A DNA stretch of 14,313 bases. Origin: Spirochaetia bacterium (lineage in GTDB: Bacteria; Spirochaetota; Spirochaetia; Treponematales; Breznakiellaceae). Under the pieces are notes generated by a model. That model searched no databases, was not told the DNA's origin, and worked only from the letters and a program-made list of their open reading frames with translations. Shown piece by piece: positions 12,927-14,313 of the stretch (position 1 is its first letter; every line of letters starts with the position of its first letter). The translations under genes and the position numbers were made by a program. Location: NCBI GenBank assembly GCA_026002265.1, contig BOBG01000052.1:1-14313 (forward strand), written 5' to 3'.

Positions 12927-14153
12927 TTACTGTATCTTGTCTTTGTAAGAACTCCAGCCGTCCGCCGCTTCATAGGCGCCCACTGTGCCTGCGGGTACAT
13001 AGATTTTCAGGGAGGCATTCGTATTGGTAAATGCACCCATCTCTAACGCCGGCGGCGTGTCCCCCTGCATATATACCGAGGTCAGCCCGCTACAGCCCCA
13101 GAACACACAGTCGCCGATAGAAGTAACACTGTCGGGAATGATAATTGATGTCAGCCCGCTACAAAAATAGAACGCCTCGTAGCCGATAGTGGTAACAGTG
13201 TTAGGGATTGTGTATGTACCCTCCTTCCCCGGGGGACATTTTACCAGCGTCGTACCTGCTTTATCAAACAAAACTCCATCAATATCTTTATAGGATGGAT
13301 GGCTCTCACTTACTCGAATTGATGTCAGCTTGTACCACTGATAGAACGTATTGGTATCGATAGAAGTAATACCGTTGCCGATGCTAACCGATGTCAGACC
13401 ATCACAGCCCCAGAACGCCCGTTCGCTGATAGAAGTAACACTGTCGGGAATGATAATCGATGTCAGCCCTTTACAGAAATAGAACGCCTCGTAGCCGATA
13501 GTGGTAACAGTGTTAGGGATTGTGTATGTACCCTCTTTCCCCAGGGGACATTTTACCAGCGTCGTACCTGCTTTATCAAACAAAACTCCGTCAATAGATG
13601 TATAGGATGGATTGCTTTCACTTACTCGAATTGATGTCAGCTTGTAACACTGATAGAAGTTAAGGTCGCCGATAGAGGTAATACCATTGCCGATGATAGC
13701 CGATGCCAGATTGCTACAGTAATCGAACGCCTCGTAGCCGATAGAGGTCACACTGTCGGGAATGCTAATTGATGTCAGATTGCTACAGCCAGAGAACGCC
13801 CTATCGCCGATAGAAATAACGCTATTACCGATGATAACCGATGTCAGATTGCTACAGCTATTGAACGCATAGTCGCTGATAGAAATAACACTGTCGGGAA
13901 TAATAACCGATGTCAGAGCAGTATTATAGAACGCATGGTCGCCGATAGAAGTAACACTATTACCGATGATAACCGATGTCAGACTCCTACAATTAGAGAA
14001 CGCAGCCTGGGCGATAGAAGTAACGCTGTTGGGAATGCTAATTGATGTCAGGCCGGTCCAGTAAGAGAATATATCCTCGATAGAGGTCAGTGTTTCGGGT
14101 AGGCTAATGGACACAAGATAGTCTCTATTCGTTCTGCTATATGCAGTACCCAT
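12927..14153 (-). pseudogene. TpLRR/BspA-like leucine-rich repeat protein, 3' part of a frameshifted gene
   Basis: The 408 codons are built of about 23-residue TpLRR (LRR_5) repeats of the form SxxxIPDSVTSIGxxAFxxCxxLT, from near residue 15 to about 365. Two spacer blocks (RVSESNPSY...IDGVLFDKAGTTLVKCP...KEGTYTIPN) occur 104 residues apart, showing an internal duplication of 312 bp. The tail KIYVPAGTVGAYEAADGWSS resembles the usual end of these proteins. Such proteins are commonly surface adhesins; that is inferred from the family. The ATG at 14153 is not a real start: no ribosome binding site precedes it, and the preceding 50 codons in the -1 relative frame continue the same protein. Confidence 0.8.
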
Positions 14154-14154
14154 T

Positions 14155-14313
14155 CCATCAAAACTAGTAAAGGTGCAGCCACTCAGGTCATAGCTAACAT
14201 ATTTATTGCTGGGAATCGCGTCAAAAAGCTTGGACAGGCAATTAGAAACCCCATTACTTCCGGTTCCCGAAAGCAGGCTTGCATCTGAGATTGTTACCTT
14301 GACTACTATTGGA
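14155..14313 (-). pseudogene. Upstream part of the same TpLRR gene, in a different frame (cut by window edge)
   Basis: In the frame beginning at 14312 the minus strand reads IVVKVTISDASLLSGTGSNG and then CLSKLFDAIPSNKYVSYDLS followed by GCTFTSFDG. The DLSGCTFTSFDG segment is the usual lead-in to the first LRR in this family, and the expected continuation (MGTAYSRTNRDYLVSISLP) is found in the other frame right after. Restoring one base in GATGGATG (for example GATGGAATG) joins them. The 5' end lies outside the window. Confidence 0.75.

Noticed and set aside
12735..13046. Plus-strand ORF of 103 codons before the LRR gene end
   Set aside because: It reads through an inverted composite repeat and the antisense of the LRR gene; there is no coding signature.

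Overview
The window is most likely from a spirochaete of the genus Treponema, possibly of the termite-gut type. The basis is a BspA/TpLRR-type leucine-rich repeat protein, two Mip/FkpA-like FKBP exoproteins (one a lipoprotein with a loose lipobox), a small toxin-antitoxin array, and intergenic regions packed with palindromic repeats. This is inferred from gene content only; no rRNA or other taxonomic marker is present.

Left part (1-2050), all genes on the minus strand: a vapBC-like pair (toxin cut by the window edge), a mazEF pair, and a DUF2442 gene behind a broken DUF4160 gene. These units are separated by elements with GTTATGC-type boxes, inverted arms and shared edge sequences. They look like integron attC sites, so this stretch reads as part of a gene-cassette array. 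No integrase is present.

Middle part (2060-5918): a repetitive Ala/Thr/Gly-rich lipoprotein with a clear terminator, two paralogous secreted FKBP-type peptidyl-prolyl isomerases (minus strand), and a divergent exported metallo-beta-lactamase-fold hydrolase (plus strand). The gap at 2911-3458 holds two hairpin-forming 'CCACGAAT' repeats. The gap at 5919-6686 is almost wholly composite repeats.

Right-centre (6687-11800), minus strand: the most interesting block. A promoter (TTGACA, 17 bp, TAACCT) drives a roughly 130-nt RNA that looks like a bacterial Y RNA (YrlA type). Its 5' and 3' ends pair, and between them lies a circularly permuted tRNA mimic: T-arm, then a closed acceptor-like hairpin, then a tRNA-Leu-like D-arm. 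Directly downstream is its expected partner, an Ro60/Rsr protein (TROVE plus vWA domains). After that come a 23-codon ORF with a strong ribosome binding site that overlaps the next start, and a GH38 alpha-mannosidase. All appear to lie in one transcription unit.

Far right (11775-14313): an unidentified ORF remnant, a 42-bp tandem repeat, a 150-bp tandem repeat that carries copies of the same gene tail, another composite repeat in inverted orientation, and a TpLRR surface-protein gene. The LRR gene is broken by a one-base frameshift and continues past the window edge.
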